From Aquila chrysaetos chrysaetos (taxonomy: Eukaryota > Chordata > Aves > Accipitriformes > Accipitridae), in assembly GCF_900496995.4 (NCBI RefSeq), contig NC_044016.1, forward strand, positions 20,440,932 to 20,504,931: 64,000 bases of DNA. Direction: 5' to 3'. Shown piece after piece: positions 27,701-42,700 of the stretch (the first letter of the stretch is position 1; each line of letters begins with the position of its first letter). A program made the position numbers and the translations under genes. The notes under the pieces are model-generated. The model saw only the letters and a list, made by a program, of their open reading frames with translations. It made no database searches and was not told where the DNA came from.

Positions 27701-30700
27701 CACCAAAAGGCATCGCAAACCTAGGAGCTGAGCAGGCAGTATTCAAGGCCAAGCCTGACAGGTGCAGCTGTGTAACTTTGGAACCATCTGCTGTGAAAGC
27801 AAGCTGTGTAAGGAAGTGTTGTGAGAACCCTTGTTGGGGCTTTTCCTCCTTTGCTTGGGAACTGCCCTCAGGAAAGGCCTAAGCTCTATTACTAACTGAG
27901 AGGTCTTACCTGAATAGAAACTTCAACATTGTTCTTCAGACACGTACACCTGACTAATAGCTAACATTTCAGGAGTTGGACTTGATGATTGTTGTGGGTT
28001 CCTTCCAACACAGGATAATCTATGATTCCATGATATGCCCTTTTCTACTAACTTCTTATCAATATGCATGCAGAGACCCCTGGGTACACAGCCCATGCTT
28101 ATATCTGTGCCCAAGCTGAGAAAAAAAATAAAGGGACGGGGGGCCTGCTCACTGAATGGCTGCATTATAGTCAAGGCAATTTTGGCCTAAAATTATCACG
28201 TACCACATTTGCAGTGACAAATTATTCAAGGACTTTAGAACCAGTATTGTAGTGGGAGAAAGTTCTTATGAAAAATAACTTGCTTGGCAAAGATAAAAAG
28301 CAATTCAATAATATCTAATAAATAGTTAGAACTAGCCAGTATATTGGTGACATATTCTTCAACAGAAGAGGAATATTTGTATGCACCCAACTTCAGGCAT
28401 GCAAGCTCATGCTGTGATAACACAAACTGTACTGCTTAAGCAAACACCACTCTTCACTTACTGGCATGTCTTCTTACCCCTATAACTCTTCCTGCACAGT
28501 CCCAACAAAAGAAATTCAAGTAGCTTCACGGTGAACTTCAGAGGAACTGACATGGATGAAACCCCCTCAGACAACGTACCTATTTTTTTGGCTAGGAAAA
28601 AGCAGCCAGGGGTGGGGTCAGTGATTTCTTAAGCAGGCAGTGCTGCTGAAAATATGTTCATCAAATTAAGCCAGTAATTAGAGGTTCAGGAAGTGTTATA
28701 TACAGTGAGTAGATAGGGAAAGGACACTGTAAAGAGCGGTTCACAGCAGCCATGCTAGGCTACAGTTTTAAGTCCCTGTTTGGAGGAATCATTTTGTAGG
28801 AAGTGCAGAGTTTACAGATACTTGGCTCCTCATGTAAACATGTGACATTCAGCTGACAAAATGCAAACATCTCTAAAAAAAAAAAAAAATTTGCATCAGT
28901 CTTGTTTTCCAGATGCCCTTTATGCTCATTGAAGAAAAATGGCCATTTGAAGGGATTTATTTAAATCTTCAAGTTAACACGTAAAATAGATCAGATGAAT
29001 TAAGTCCAGAATACTTGTTTCTTTCTTGAGTAGAAAGGGAATATGGACGTCTAGTTCTTATGCTGATGTTTATTTTGCAGACATATAAAGTCAGGTTAGA
29101 TGAATCCCTCTCTAAAAGCTTAAAGTCAAGTGATGTGAACCGTCCCCAGAAGTTAATTCTCATTTATGCTACAGTCATGGTACACTACACAAATCATGGA
29201 AAATTACTTCATAATGAACATAAATATAATGTACCTACATTTTATATCTATTTTATACTGTCAGAGCGTTAGATAATAGCCATGTATTAATGCAAATAAA
29301 CTGTAGAGGCTTCATATAACACAAAACCACATGGTATATGCAAATGATGTACAGAGCCAGTAAGGAACATACTTTTTTTTCTTTTATTGATGAAGGAATG
29401 ACAGAAGAGATTTTGATTTAGAAAGTAAAATTGTGATGACATTTGCCTGCAAGAGCATGTATATCATATTTGCCTACACACTCAGGTCTGTTTTCTGTAA
29501 CAGGCAAATAGAAGTATGATAAATTGAGCATTGACAGTTAGTGAAATAGACAGAACAAATAAAAATTATTCACATTAAAATATTTACTCTTATTTTAACA
29601 TGATGTTTAAAATTTATTGCAGAGAAATGAAATACCTTTTTAGTAGCTTCAAGTTCTGCTACAAAATGTTGAAGAATACAACCAACTGTACGTACTGTTT
29701 CTTCTTGAAGGCATGGCATTCTCAGACTTTGAAACCTGTATTAAAAATGAGTACCCAAAGTGATATTTCCAAAAACACAAGTAATTTTTTTTTTTTACTT
29801 TATTTTGGCATATATGAACTTTACATAAAATGAAAGAAGGACAAATCTAGGAAATGCTTTTGGATCTGGGAATTTTCTTCTGCTTTGAGCAAGTTTAAGC
29901 AAGGTGAAAAGTTCTGCCCTGGTGGGGTTTTGGTTGTGGTTTTTTAGGTTTTTCTTTTAGTATCTTCTTGTATATACAAAATAAACTGTAATGAAATTAA
30001 GAAACAGAATATATTGATTCCCACAAGAAAGCTAAAATACATCTTTTATGATTACATGGTTCAAAACACCGATAATGAAAAATTCTTGATTAGGCCCTGT
30101 GTTCTAAAATTAGCTGTAGTACTTAAGTTGTGCTAAACACTAATTTGAGGTTACTTTGAAATATTTTAAAACATAACTGCCAATACCTTTGAAGTAACTG
30201 AAGTGCATGCTGTGAAGACAAAATTCTCCCAAAACAGGTACGCATAAATGTCTGTATCTGTACCTAAAGAATATATAACTTAGTATAGTTTTTCTAGTCA
30301 CATAATACTATTTTGATGTCTGATAATTTCTTAACATAGTAGCATTTAAAATTGTTACTGCTTAAAGCACCAAATAGCAGCCTTCACCAGTCCATGCTTA
30401 ATATAGTCAATAAATAGGTAGTGTCAGTCAAGTAATCTCTTAAAATGCCAGACAATTTTAGCAAAGAATCAAATTATGTAATGAAAACAGTTGCAGCTTT
30501 GTTCTGCCCAAAATCTATCCACGTCTCCAGGCTAATAAACCACCTCCATGTAGATCATTCTCTCAGGTCTCATAATTTTTGTCATTTTGGTTGCAGAGTG
30601 ACTGACCTTCAGTGAGGACTATATGATATATTTTACAGCTTCCTTTGGAAGGAGGAGAAAGAATGGAAAAAGCCTTCCTCGAGACAAACACAAACTTTAT

Positions 30701-33700
30701 GCTCTTTGGAAGAAGAGCAATATAGCCTATTCACAGTCCAAAGCCTCACTGACATTCCAGGAGATACTGAGTAAGTAGTGACGAGATTCTTCCCCAAGTA
30801 AGTTACCGGTAGCAATATTACTTACCTCTAAACCTTCAATTTTTGCCATGAAGTTCACAAAATCCACATCAAATTCTGCTTTTCGTGGATCAAGGATGTC
30901 ATATTGTTTCTTTTGAACACTTTGGTAGATATTTTTGAATTTTACTGCCATAATATCTATTCCTTCAATGGTAGGCAGACTTAGTGCACAAAAAGTTTGT
31001 ACTACAGTTATCATCTCTGTAATCTGAAATATAAACATTATATTCATGCTCATAACAAATTGTTACTTCCTCAATAAATTAAAACCTGAGCAAAATAAAA
31101 TAAACAATAGCTACTTCTCTAACTACTGCATTCAGAAATGTGCTGCTTCTGAGCTTCTGAAGTCAAGTGTCTTCAACAGAGCATGGTTAATTCAGTTTTC
31201 AACATCAGTTCTCACCACAACCCAATACAAAGTAAAACCATCTCTGGGTTTTTTGATGGTAAAGCATTTCTTTTTAATATTTGACTGTTAGATTCAATAG
31301 GGTAATATGGAAAAAGAGTTAAAACATGACATATGCATTCACAGAATAAAAAAACCTGACCATACAGATTAGTATATATACTGCATGATAAAGAAAAACA
31401 TCAGACTCTCAGAATTCCTACCCTGTGATGATTGCCCCATTACCCTCTTATCCCTTGTCTGACCTTATTCAGCACCAAGGAGCACCTATTATCTTTTCCC
31501 CACAAACTCTATGAATGCTAGTTCAAAATTCTTTCATCTCATTAGCAAGCAAAATGTTAAGACCACACCAAGCAGCAAAATCATCTGAAGAACTGTGTTT
31601 GGCAGTAACAAGAATTTTTAATGCCTTAGGACACCATTCAAAAAAGCAAAGGTGTGTTATTTTTCACATAATTTTAAACCTCCTAAAATAATGATCTAAA
31701 TCAAGAGCAATTAGATTATTTCTCTCCACACTAACAGAATTAAATTAACAAATTCTGAAGGTCACTGTGAGGTAATTGCCTGAAGTATTGGGATGACTTA
31801 CTCTGTGGAAGTGCCTAATTTCTCTCAATAAAGAGTTACAAAGCCCTCCTTTTCTACCAATAACAACAGCACACAGTATACTCACTTTTTCTAATCTCCT
31901 ACAAAAAGCTTCAGATTTTCCAAAAATGTACATTTCCGATACTTCAAATGTCTTTTCTCCTAGAGTTTCCAAAATCTCTTGCTTTGTTTCATGGAAGCAT
32001 TTCTGATATTCTTTCAACAGAAACATGCAGTCCTAAAAAGTGAAGGAATAAATACCATACTCATTACACTATGCTTATGTCTGAGAGACTGGAGAACTCA
32101 AACCTACTGTCATTCTAAAGTGGTTAATTATCACTGAATCTAGTTTCAGTCAACAAGCAGTAATGATTTACATACAGTGGTTTTCTTTCACTATGTGTAA
32201 CAAATATTTGCAACATATGAACATACAACACTACAGTACAGTGAAAGATGTAACACTGGGAAATGAGTCACCAAAAAAAGAACAGGAAAGTTTTAGTTCT
32301 TGTTAAAGTAAAAAGTGGTTTAGAGCCTAGCGAAAAGCAGGTGATGACTCCTGCTCTAAAGGAGACATTTGAATATTAAGAAAAGCCATTAGCTTGCTTA
32401 AGAATGGTCAGACTGTCCTCTAGATAAGGACAGAATTTGGCATAACAGGGTAGTCCATCTGGAACTGCCAGGGGACTTAAAGGAAATTCATTATACAAAT
32501 GAATGTGTGTTGACAAGTCTGAGTTAAAGTGAGATTGAAAAATAATCTCTCAGTCGATTATTTACTTAAAATACTAGGACCTTTTCAGGTGTAAAAATAA
32601 TGACTGGTATGAAAGGTAAAGTCTATAATCATTGGAATACAAAATCTTCTGTCAGGTCTTGGAACAGAAAGCACACTTTATCACAGTATACTGGCAGTCA
32701 TCAGATTGTCTGAATATATAGGTATATACAACAATTGGCTATGAATTACAGGACATGAGAAAAGGTCCTCTTTGAAAGGAATGTTCAGATCTTCAAGAAT
32801 ATACAGATACTAGAATGAAGACTGATCACCATGATTAGAAACTGGGTTTATATTTCTCTCATAGAATAATGAGGGCTTGTCAGCTGTAGAATACTCACAA
32901 GATGACCTCAATTAAATAGATGAATTATTATAATCATATCATCCTGTCAGGTCAGGAAAGATACATTCAATACATTTTCTTTTGTACCTCTGGACCTAAT
33001 TTTTAAAGGACTATGAAATCCTATGCCCTTCAGGGTAAGATAAGAAGTCAGTAGCTAAGATCTGATAAAGGAGAAGGTGGAAATGAAGTCAGTATTGGCA
33101 ACCAGTAACCCCACAGCTGGATGTATTTTGCCATGGCATATTGCACATACTTAATTTGTTAATATGTCACCATCAGCTGAAGAAAAGGAAGACTTTCTTA
33201 GCACTGAACTTTCATGGTGTGAAAAGTGGGGGGAGGGGGTCACAAAATGGGGGTCTGTTCAATTACCAGGTTCCCCATGGTAGAGGAAGATGGTACCATA
33301 TCAGATACCCTCAAGAGGGAAGAATGTGGATTATGCAGGATGACAAGATTCCTTGGTCGCACATAGGGTGAAGATGCCAATTCCAAGGTCAGTGACGGAC
33401 CACCCTGACAAAGATGAGGCCATTCTAATTTCAACAAATGCCAGTGGGCTACGAAATGGGAAAACACTCAAAGTATGATGAAATAAAACAGTAAAGAGGT
33501 GTGAAGTACTTGATACATATTGATATGGACTTCCTTGTGCATATCAATAGGTAATCAATAGGTTTGGTAGGTAAATAATAAAATACCAAAATACAAACCT
33601 TAATTTTTTCAATCACTGTTGATGCCTCCTGCTCCCAGACACAAGACAAGCCACCATCTGTAATATATGCTCTACAGGTCGTGACCATTTGATTTGTAAC

Positions 33701-36700
33701 CTAGCGCAGACAAATGAAAACAAGTAGGTCTCAAGCTTGTAAGGAAATCTGCCTGTTTTGCAAAACTGTTCCTTGCTATTTTTAGCACAGCTTCATGTAA
33801 CCAGTTTGTTATTAGCCTCTGCAGTGAAATGCTCAATCCCTTAGACCATTAAATAATAGACACTAGCAAGTGTCAATACACAAACATATAAAAACCCCAA
33901 TTACATAACAGGCAATATAAACATTGCTGCATAATCCATACCTAACATCTGATGTGTGGAAAACAGCCACAGCCATGGATAAATTTAGCCTCAAAAAAGC
34001 ACATATTTCTTAATATCCTAGTTCAAATTGAATTGTAACAAAACTGTACACTTTACCTGGGGTGTTAAAAAAAAAAGTAAAAAAGTGGTGTAACAAGGGT
34101 CTACTATGAATTTCCCCTATATGCTTACTGGAGATGTGTATTTTAGTTATAAAGGATTTCTTTGTTCTATAACCATTACACAAACCATGTTTTCCTGCAG
34201 TGAATACCTAGATTCCGCAAAATACATTAGTATAATTACTGAGCTGGTCTTTATTTTTTGTTTAAGGTGGAAAAGTTTACGACCTGATATTCAATTAAAT
34301 TTTCAAGTATGACTTTCTTCTGAAAACAGGTAACCTTTTGTCTTTCATACCTTTTGGAGGAATAGCCTAGTCAAACTGATGGCCATCTCCTTAATTAGGT
34401 ATTCAAGGCTGATAATAACAGAGTCTTTGTGGATTCAGTGACTCAGGAAACAACTGAGCAGATTAATTCAAGTCAGGAGATTAATCAAGAAGATAAGGAA
34501 AAAACTAATTTTGCTGAACCAAAAATAACAACAAAGTTCCTTCCAGAAGACAAGTCTCTAAGCCAAGTTCAATCATCTCCTGATCAACAGACTTATCCTC
34601 CTTTCCCATGCAGACACCCACTATTTATTACCATTCTTTAACAAATGTCCTACTGATTTAAACAATTTTTTCCTGAAAAATCACATAGTTTTTATAATGA
34701 ATATTACTTAATATATTTACCTTTATAAACAATGATGTCATCCTCTCAGAATTATTATAATATCTTGAAACATTATGAATCATTCGAATAGTATTTATCA
34801 AGTTTGGTATTCCATGTATCATTGATACCTTAAAGCAGAGTTTTGAGAAAAAATTTACTTTCTATTCTTAGCAACTATATTTCTATTCTATTGACAACTT
34901 CTAAATTACATTTTTCCCTAAATCACATTAAGCAATCTTCAAAATGCCATGGCATGTTAACAAAAGTTTCTTCTAAAAAAAAAATAAAATAAAAAATCTA
35001 ATCATACTCAATAAATTTTTAAACCTTAACTAATAAAAACAACAAAACTCATAGATGATTTGGTGAGAAATCAAATTAAAGATATTAATATAAATATTTT
35101 AATATGCTATTTTGATGATCAAAATTGAACATTTATTCAAAAAGTACAAGTTGCATTTTTTGGCAAAAAAGAAAATATTCTTCTGGCAGCTGACAGTGGT
35201 TGTGATTAATGCTTTTGTTTTCCTTCAGGTACAGCTGTTAAATATAGTCTGTGCAATGACATTGTGATTACAATCATTATGTAAAATATTTCATTCAGAC
35301 ATTTCAAAAAACTCATGAAGTAATTATCAATGAAATTAACATTGTGACAAGTGCCTAATTCATTCAATCATCATGTGAAGCATCTAAATCTTTCACATGT
35401 TTCATGAAATCATTGTTCATATGAGTAAAATCAAACCGTGGTATTACAAGTGTTCTGTAATTCAATCACATCTACAGTATTTTGGAAAAAAAAGAAAAAA
35501 GGTAAAAAATGATAATTCATTAACATTATCAGGGACTTATCAGAGATTGCAATTCAGAACATCAAGAAAAAGTAATTTTGACCGTCACTCCTCAACAGAG
35601 AAGCCACTTTTGGGCTTCAAACTCAAAGTAAACACACTAATACTCTGGCTAAATATAGCAGGCATTTGCATTTGGCAGAAGAGTGTGAAAGAAAGGCTAT
35701 ATGGTATGAAAACAACTGTCAGTGTCCACATGTTGTTCATCACCCCTCCCCGCTCCTCCCCCCAAATGGAATCAGGAGATTCTGAGTCTACTGGTTTTCT
35801 TTTTTAATCCTTGACAAAAAAATAAACCCCTGAATAGTGGACTATAGATTTCTCTGATTCAAAACCTGAGTTAAACGCTCAGTCTAAATTTTCATATAGT
35901 AACCCACTTCAGCTACAAATGTGACTATGTGTGATACTGCATACACTAAATGCCATATTTTACACACACACTAAATTTCATATTAAATCTGCATGTACTC
36001 CATTCCTAATCTACTAATATTTAAAATACTTTTCAATATCAGATATTAAATTCAACTCAATCCAGAATGTATTTCTTTTTAAAACAGGATATATTTAACC
36101 TGGATGTCACTATTTTTAAGTTGAATACCATAAAAAATCCTACCTAAATTATCCTGATGTCTGGAACGATGTTCCAAGAAATGAAACATAAATTCAGATT
36201 TATCCAAATTGTTCCAGATTAAAGAAAGAACTATAGTTAACTATCCTGTATTAGTAAACTGATGAACTCTTTAATGGGTTTCCACCCACAAATGTCTCTT
36301 TGTTTAAGATAAAAATAATTTTATTTTGATAACCCATGTGAAGCAGCTCGTCATTATGGCCCAGTATCTGGCACCCTCTAGTGATACTCTGAAGAGCTGA
36401 AGATAAACAGTGTCTTGGTAATACTGTTTATCATACTCCTCTCGCCTACTATGACATGCAGTACCAGTTCTATGTCATATATTATCACAGACTTTTTTCT
36501 TCCCCTCAGTTAAAACTTTGAAGTAAGATCCTAAGCTGCCAGCAATTCAAAAGAAATGCAACTCTTCCTAACAGAGGACTGGAGGCAGGTAGGACTAAAA
36601 CAAGGGGGACTAAAAAACAAAGCAGAAGAAGCAATTTTTCCTAGGCTATTTCCTCCTTCCACCCTATTCTGCACCAATGAATAGAAACATATACCTGTTA

Positions 36701-39700
36701 TAATAATTAGTAGTTAATATTAAACCTAATAACTGTTACCTTGAACAAGGGCTGACTAGTCTATAAGGACAACCAATTATTTAAATTCTGACTAGCTGGT
36801 ATTTCTGCAAACAGAACTAGCTAATACTGTTTTCAATATCAAAATATTAATTTACCCATTTAGGACCTCATTAGGTTTCATTATTCTCTATATAACTGAA
36901 ATTTTGTTATTTTGGTTACAGCTGTGTGATTGTTCATTGACATGTACGGAATTTTCAATGAAAGACATATTTTAAGATTCTTTTATTATAAAATATGTAT
37001 CTGTATTAGCTCATTTTAAATATAATATTGGCAGCAGGACTGAATTACTAGGCAATAATATGTATTTATCAATAAATACATATTTTATGTAATATAGAAT
37101 AAATTAATGCTTTAACATTTAGCTTGACAGGTGTTTAGGAAAAAATAAAATCAGAAAAATAGAAGAGTAAATTAGAAAATTTACTTTTGAGCAAATACAA
37201 AGAAGATTTCGTTTGCCCTGGGCATTCTAAGTAAATACCTAAACTTTGTTTAAAGAATGATGAAAGGCATACTTACAAGATCATAGTTGTAAAGTGGCTG
37301 ACAAACTTTTTCAAGTGTGCACAAGTATTTCACATTATCTTTTGATTCATTTGCTGCATCTGTGATTCTGGCATCTAACTCTTGCCACATCTAGAGGGAA
37401 AACAGTATTGTGAAAAACTTTATACATAGTGAACTATTTCTTTAATTTGCACTGATGTGCCAGAAGTAAACCTTGGTAAATTAATTTTTTAAAGGCATTG
37501 TCAAAGCCGGCAATAAAAGTTAATTTCATTTATGATAATTTTTATCTGTATCTCTAAAAACGCCTTGTTCTTTCTCTTAAAAGATTAAGCACACCAGCAC
37601 CATATCTAAATTTTCCTCTCTTAATTCTCCTCAGGAAATCTCTCTTAAATGCAATGAAACAAAATAATTATCGCAAGCTTTGTCTACTATAGTAAAAAAA
37701 TAACATAAGAAAAAAATAATTACCCTTAGTAGTTTAGAATGTCCAACATTCAGAATGTTAATGACAGCTTTGCAGTTTGGTCCTTTGATCTGCTCAATAA
37801 TAAAATTAAATTTAGCAGACATACATTTCCAGTGCTCTAGTTCAGTCAGCGGACCTGAATCATCAGCTTCTTTCCTCATCTGCTTACTCTCAATCAGAAC
37901 CTGCAACCAATTTGAAAAAAACCCAAACATCTACTATAGAGAATAGACAAATCCTTATAAAGGAGAGAAGAAACACTCTGAGGATACTAAATTAAAAAGG
38001 AACAAGCTTGCAGTTATTGACACATGAAAATGGTTCTGATTTGGAAAAGCATCCTAAGTTTGAATTTAATCATATTCTCAAACTGAAATGAAGGCAACCA
38101 ATACATATGTTCAACTGCTGTCATAAACTGGGTGAATTTCAGCATATACCCATATTTTTTTCTTTAATCAGAATCTATGGATTGAAAAGCACCAAATGTA
38201 ACTTCACTGGTAAAAACTTGAACTATTTTAATAAAAACATGAAATATCAGATGTAAAGTCATAAACGTACTCATTTGTATGTTGGTAAAAGTGCAGTCAG
38301 CTCTTTTTACGTGTCTTTTACATTTTTATTCTCATGAGCTAAATACACTAAACATAATATGCCCTTACAAGTAAAGTACGTCCCAGCCTACACAGATTCT
38401 GTATTTTGACAAAGGGTTCAGTGCTTTATCACAGAAGTCTCAGACACCAATTACTTGGATAACTGAGACCTTACCATGTAGGATTTACACAGGATCAAAA
38501 ATGCCCTACTGGGCTCAGTCAAAGATCTTGCAAAGAGTAGTATCATCTCATACCATGACCGGCAGCAGAAACTTAATAGGTAATGTATAGAGTATACCTA
38601 ACTGTATATACATGTGGTCCTCACCAGTGTTATTACTCCTGCATCCTTCTGTCCTCTCCTTCTTACTATTTGTGCATTAACTGTTCAGAAACTCTTATTC
38701 TTGCTAGACTAAGTTCCTAGGGATAAGGACTACCTACTTAACTTGTGCGTAGAAGTGAAGCACTTGTCTTACTCAGGTGGAGATGCAGCTGAAGCCTTCA
38801 GCTAACTTCAGGCAAGTCTCATATAATTTATAAATAGCTATTCATATTCATGCTGGATTGATGTGTTAAAACAACAACTTACCTGTTCAATTTGTCTATA
38901 CCATATCATAAGTACTTCCTCTAGCTGGTGAACCACGTCAGGATTATCAGCTGCTGCAGTTACTTTCTCAAAGGACTGGAGTTTAGAAAAATTAATGTAA
39001 TCTATTTTTTTCAACTCAACAGTTCCTTCAATGCTTATTATAGCCCCTGGAAAAAAAAAAAAGCAATTACAATACAGAACCAATTAAGACTCTAAAATTA
39101 ATTTCTACCAGTTTAAGCATTTAAATTTGGGAATATATGTCTGCAGTCAGTTTTGTTTCAATGTAATAGCCATTTTACTGCAGTCACATAAAGCAGAAGA
39201 TTCTTATTTTAAATCCAGTGTTCCTCCTTGTCCTGGTATCAGCTGGGACAGAGTTAATTTTCTTTCTAGTAGCTGGTATACTGTTTTGTTTTGGATTCAG
39301 TATGAGAAGAATGTTGATAACACACTGATGTTTTCAGTTAGTATAAACACTACTTGGCAACAAGTCAAGGATTTTTCAGCTTCTCGTGCCCAGCCAGCAA
39401 GAAGGCTGGAGGGGCACAAGAAGCTGTGAGGAGACACACCCAGGGCAGCTGACCCAGACTGGCCAAAGGGATATTCCATACCATGTGACATCATGCCCAG
39501 TATATAAACTGGGAGAAGTTGGCAGAGGAAGCAGATCACTGCTCAGGAACTAACTGGGCATCAATTGGCGAGCAATTGCATCCTGCATCGCTTGTTTTGT
39601 ATATTCCAATTCTTTTATTATTGTCATTTTACTATTGTTATTATTAGCATTATTTTCTTCCTTTCTGTTCTACGAAACTGTTCTTATCTCAACCCATGAG

Positions 39701-42700
39701 TTTTACTTTTTCTTTTCCCGATTCTCTCCCCATCCCACTGGGCAGGGGGGAAGTAAATGAGTGGCTGCATGGTGCTTAGTTGCTGGCTGGGGTTAAACCA
39801 CGACACTCTTTAAAAGTAATATATCACTAGAGTATTAAGTAAATAACCTACTCCTGTATTAATTATGCAAGCAATTGATAATTTTATTTTTCCTTGCAGA
39901 ACATGAAAAGTTCCTTACCTATGTACTACTGCTTTTAAACATAAATTCTTAAGTAGAATACGTCTAGTTTGATTGCTTCCTAAATGCAATGATTACCTTC
40001 TAAAAATGAAAGGTATCTGTTAATTGTTTCCACGAAATTCTGTTTGTCTTTTGTATCCTGTTTGGTCTGACTTAAAGCACCCCAATTATTTGTTGCAAGG
40101 ATAGCAGGGAGAAAAATCTTTTCTATCATATTCCTAACACCACATAGGAGTCCTTCAGTGGCATCCAAAACACCAAAGAATATATCCTGCATTGTAACAG
40201 AATGATTGTTAGTAATGCAGTAACTTAGACTGGAAACAGTATTATAAAATCAGTGTATTCTTTTTATAAAGGCACTCCAATTGGCCAACGAATACTTTAA
40301 TTTAAGGAGACAAAATCTTTACAAAATACTGAATCCTACAATGTGACCATAAGATACTGTTTTCAATAAAAAAAGAGAAGTCAATACTGATTTAATACAG
40401 TTTTAAAAGGCTGCCAGGCTATATTTTTTTTAATTTCAGTTATTTCCCTATCATACAGAAAGTTTGGAAATTTTTAAATAGTACCTAACAATTAAAAATA
40501 TTCCACATAGTACCTAATTGTAGATGGGGACAAGTAATGAAACGCAAGTAGCAAAAATGCTCTGAATGTCCATATCTGAAACTATATTAGAAGCAATTAT
40601 TTGACTGAATGTATATTACTTTGATTCAGATGAAATTTTTGTCTACTCTCCAAAACTAAACTTCCTAAGTTCTGACTATTTTTAATATTTCAACATTTTA
40701 AATGTCCTTCAAATCAGCAAATATTAGCATATTTCATGTAACTAACTTCCTAGAACATAAATTCCCTTTTCTTATCACTTCAGTAAGGAATTTGATGCAA
40801 AGGTAATATTTATGACCAATATTGAGACTCTTGATAAAGACAGGTCTTGTATCTTACTTCTAGTAGTGCTCTTCCCCCTTCACCTTCTTAGCTCTCAAAA
40901 GGAATAAAATATTTTTAATATATAATATCAAGTATATAAATTGATAATGGATTTTCTGTCTGAAGAATTTGAAATCATATTAATTAGAAGATATATGTAT
41001 AGGACTGATTCTTATAAATTTACAGTCCTTTGAGCACTGCCCATGTATTAAGATGTGTAGCTATAAATGAGAATGAAGCCCACACTTATCTAAGAATTTG
41101 TTTTGTAAAGCAGAAAAGCTCATGCTACATAATTTACATAGGATAAAAGTGTATTTCACACATTCAAAGACACATAAAAGAGAAAGGTACAAGTAAACTT
41201 TTCCTCTCCTGGTATTTGCAATAAAGTCTTCTTAGTGAGTCCTTCTAGTTTAGAGATTTTGATCCCATCTAAAATATACTTCATGGCTTTAAGTTCTTCA
41301 AAAACAGCAAGGAGAATGAGAAATTAATCTAAATGCTGACTTCTTTAACAAGAGTCCTGTAAGATGCTGAATTCACAAGATATCCTGAGTATTTGCTGAA
41401 GTAATACAGCTATTCATTGTCTACCCAAAAAGGAAAGTAAAGAGCATGATATAGCTTAACATTCAAAAAACGCAGTTACCAGCAACTTTAGTTACGTGAC
41501 AATAGCGAAACAAATAATGAAACAAAAATAACTACTTTCAAAGTTTTTAGTTTTTAAAATATGAGAGAATACCTCATGCATAGTTTTTGCACTTAAAGGG
41601 CTGTCATTCTTACAACGAACAAATAATAAGCATAGTCCTGTGAATTTGTCTGGTGTATTGTCCACATACAATTGCATCATTTTACTTCCTTTTACAACTC
41701 CTGGAATTGTCCGACCACATTCTGAAAAGAATTTCATAGGTGTCACTATTTTTGAAAGGAATGGTATTATCAAATGCTTAAAATCAACATAGTGAAATAA
41801 AATTCAACATAGAAAACATTTATTTTCTTCTTTTGTGTGTAAGAGAATCAAAACCAGCAGAATTTGTGGCTGTAATTAACCACACAATTAAAAATCTACG
41901 CCAAACATATATGTCTTACAAAGCAATTTTGGCACATTGTACTGCACTGAAAAGGGAACTTGCTCAGGTCCATCACAGAAAGTTTTGGGTTGGAATGGAC
42001 CCTAAACATCATCTAGTTCCAACCCCCCTGCTGTGGACAGGGATATCTTCCACTAGATGAGATTGCTCAAAGTCCCATCCAACTTGACCTTGAACACTTC
42101 CAGGGATGGGGCATCCACAACTTCTCTGGGCAAACTGTTCCAGTGCCTCACTACCTTCATAGTGAGGAACCCTCATTTTGGGTTAATTTGCTGGTGACCA
42201 AGGTACTTTGTTTATTTGCGTTCGCCCTATCAAACAAAATGTCATGCCTAAGTGAGAAAACAGAGAATATGAAATACCCTCAGGTCCCCTGTGGGTATAA
42301 TCCTATGCAATTTGATGATTTCATATAAATAGGTAAGGGAACAGCAGGTTCAGTGCTTAGAGAATCATTAGGGATTTTAGACATTAAATTCTAATTCTCT
42401 ACCAAGCATGTGAAAACTAAAAAATTTCAAATATTTATAATAAATGCAAATTCAGACAGGTTTTATGAAATTGCTTTCTAATGAACTGGGGGCATAACTC
42501 CTGTAAGAAAAAGTTGCAACCAATTTAAGATTTCAGAAGAACTTATCTTTTTATAGCCTTCCGTCCAAGAATGGCTAAAATTGACTGAAATTTTTCTAAA
42601 CAATTTGACTTAAAGCAAGAATTTAAAATATGAATTTTCAGTCCTTATAGCAAAAGCCTTCAAAATTATGAACAAGTAAAACCAGATTTTATTCTGGGAA

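Larger units (their letters stand above)
31024..37276 (-). other. DNAH8 introns, 31.0-37.3 kb
   Basis: Outside the exons at 31886, 33599 and 34721, these AT-rich introns contain no repeat I can name. The 136-codon plus-strand open frame at 35397-35807 lies in the 2.4-kb intron upstream of the 34721 exon and resembles no known protein. Confidence 0.5.

Noticed and set aside
35397-35807. 136-codon plus-strand frame in a DNAH8 intron
   Set aside because: No recognisable domain, no promoter or splice context; AT-rich intron where one frame of this length can arise by chance.
39127-39429. 100-codon plus-strand frame
   Set aside because: It runs from intron into LTR copy B; LTR sequence explains it.
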